Shown piece after piece: positions 62,965 to 64,000 of a stretch of 64,000 bases of DNA; the stretch's first letter is position 1; each line of letters opens with the position of its first letter. Origin of the DNA: Nevskia sp. (lineage in GTDB: Bacteria; Pseudomonadota; Gammaproteobacteria; Nevskiales; Nevskiaceae); NCBI RefSeq assembly GCF_021732705.1, contig NZ_JAKFUM010000002.1, positions 310,001-374,000 on the forward strand. Reading direction: 5' to 3'. The notes under the pieces were generated by a model, which searched no databases, was not told the DNA's origin, and was given only the letters and a program-made list of their open reading frames with translations. The position numbers and the translations under genes were made by a program.

Positions 62965-63324
62965 ATGCTCCGCGCTGCCTTGAAGCCGCCCGCACACCGC
63001 CTTGCCCTCTGCCTTGCGCTCACCGCTGCCGCGAGCGGATGCGCCGGTCAGCGCCAGATGATCGGCCAGGATCTGATCAGCAGCCTGGGTCGCAACAGCA
63101 CGTACAGCGATGTCTTTCAGGTGCTGGGGAGACCGACGCACATCGACCGCGAGCGCGATGGCAGCCGAACCATGCTGTACCTGCGCAAATGTCCAGAAGG
63201 CAGTACCGCGACTGAACCCTGCGCCAGCGCGCCGCAGGGCGCACCATGGCAGCGTTGCGAGTTCCGCTTCGATCCGCAGGACCTGTGGAACGGCACCGCA
63301 TGCTCGTGGACCGGCCGGCCGTGA
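62965..63324 (+). CDS. Small lipoprotein, BamE/SmpA-like start
   Basis: This is a 119-residue protein from ATG 62965 (62953 is also possible) with a lipoprotein signal (LALTAAASGC, Cys23). The block SLGRNSTYSDVFQVLGRPTHIDRERDG resembles the start of SmpA/OmlA-type domains, followed by a four-cysteine segment. Its role is unknown. It is about 125 bases after the AraC gene. Confidence 0.7.
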   Translation: MLRAALKPPAHRLALCLALTAAASGCAGQRQMIGQDLISSLGRNSTYSDVFQVLGRPTHIDRERDGSRTMLYLRKCPEGSTATEPCASAPQGAPWQRCEFRFDPQDLWNGTACSWTGRP

Positions 63325-63393
63325 CTCACGCCGTTCCTGCCGCACGCGTCTGACGAAGATCGTTGCGCCCCGCCGCTGGCCGGGGCCCCAGCC

Positions 63394-64000
63394 TCAGGGC
63401 TGTCTCGCAATCCGGATCGGTTCGCTCGTGGTCTGGATCATCAGCGGGTCAACCTGCTTGCCGTTGACCATGACCTCGTAGTGCAGGTTGGGCCCGGTGG
63501 CATACCCGGACTTGCCGACACGGCCGACGATGTCGCCCGTTCGCACGACACTGCCCTCTTTCAGGCCCGGCGTGACCTTCGAAAGATGAAAGTAGCCAGT
63601 CGACACGCCATCGCCGTGATTGATGCGAACGATCAGTCCGGCGCCGCGCTCGCGGCCGATTGCCGCAATCACGCCGCCATGCGCGGCAGGCACCGGCGTT
63701 CCGATCGGTACGCCGAAATCGACACCGCGATGGATGCGCAGCGCCTTCAGGACCGGGTTCAGGCGGATGCCGTAGTGCGAGGTCAGCGTGCTTCGCGGGA
63801 ACGGCGCAATCAGGCGCGCGAGACGCTCATGCGCCTTGGCCTCGCGCCGGCTCTGCGCGAGTCTGGCCTTCGGCGAGGCAAGGCGCGCGGAAGTCGATGC
63901 GATCGTCGATGGCGGCTTGACCGGCCGACTGACACCGGCGAGCGGCTTGATCATCCGATGCGTCGGCGCCACCGTTTGCGACGCGAGCGGCTTTCCGGCA
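63394..64000 (-). CDS. M23-family metallopeptidase, N-terminus cut by window edge
   Basis: The frame runs from the stop at 63394 to the right edge. The C-terminal domain is a LytM/M23 endopeptidase: SHYGIRLNP, the zinc motif HRGVDFG, HGDGVSTGYFHLSKV and LHYEVMVNGKQVDPL are all present. An alanine/serine/lysine-rich linker precedes it. Such proteins cut peptidoglycan cross-links or activate amidases. The true start lies outside the window. Confidence 0.9.
   Translation of the reverse strand, partial: AGKPLASQTVAPTHRMIKPLAGVSRPVKPPSTIASTSARLASPKARLAQSRREAKAHERLARLIAPFPRSTLTSHYGIRLNPVLKALRIHRGVDFGVPIGTPVPAAHGGVIAAIGRERGAGLIVRINHGDGVSTGYFHLSKVTPGLKEGSVVRTGDIVGRVGKSGYATGPNLHYEVMVNGKQVDPLMIQTTSEPIRIARQP

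Overview
The window is GC-rich, densely coded chromosomal DNA with almost no gaps and strongly GC-biased third codon positions. The gene set points to a gammaproteobacterium: slyX, a pqiA/pqiB/pqiC cluster, dusB, arfB, pldA, a lipase with its dedicated foldase, and a cold-shock gene. The hydrocarbon and acyl-CoA genes at the right end, together with the lysine-alanine repeat protein and the GlyGly-CTERM protease, are what one expects in hydrocarbon-using Nevskiales/Solimonadaceae-type bacteria. That placement is an inference from gene content only. I saw no tRNA, rRNA, CRISPR array, insertion sequence or prophage gene.

Left part (1-18.6 kb): a secreted lipase and its foldase overlap on the minus strand, then slyX. 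Divergent from slyX is a compact operon of two PqiA halves, PqiB and PqiC, followed by arfB. Next come a YfcE-like phosphoesterase, a small SET-domain protein, a class C beta-lactamase-fold esterase, and a coupled SPFH (band 7) protein plus ribbon-helix-helix pair. A perfect palindrome separates that pair from a divergent quinone oxidoreductase. Then follow an acyl-CoA desaturase with a coiled-coil tail, a cold-shock protein, a lactate/malate-dehydrogenase-fold protein coupled to an ACT protein, a 45-residue AAKKA-repeat protein, dusB, an AI-2E-family transporter and an unknown protein.

Middle (18.6-43.6 kb): a very large secreted M36 metallopeptidase with PA and PKD domains and a C-terminal sorting tail; small housekeeping proteins (YciI, DUF423, CysC, DUF2845); DsbD; a sodium:solute symporter beside a stretch that looks like a decayed membrane gene; isoaspartyl peptidase and an amidohydrolase; a class III cyclase divergent from a degenerate GGDEF protein; a Kef-type antiporter; outer-membrane phospholipase A; and a two-gene unit of an unknown membrane protein coupled to a DyP-type peroxidase.

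Right part (43.6-64 kb): a Gld-type ABC export set (ATPase, fused permease/GldG, DUF4340), then a long minus-strand hydrocarbon/acyl-CoA catabolic region. In transcription order from the right it carries a cytochrome-oxidase-like membrane trio without a catalytic subunit, MaoC hydratase, two acyl-CoA dehydrogenases, an AlkB/XylM-type diiron monooxygenase, a crotonase, an acyl-CoA ligase and a fused B12-dependent acyl-CoA mutase (IcmF). Two near-identical palindromes sit in the promoters of the two dehydrogenase transcription units and suggest one repressor controls both. The most interesting material is this catabolic region with its shared operator, the oxidase-like trio, and the DyP peroxidase with its uncharacterised partner.
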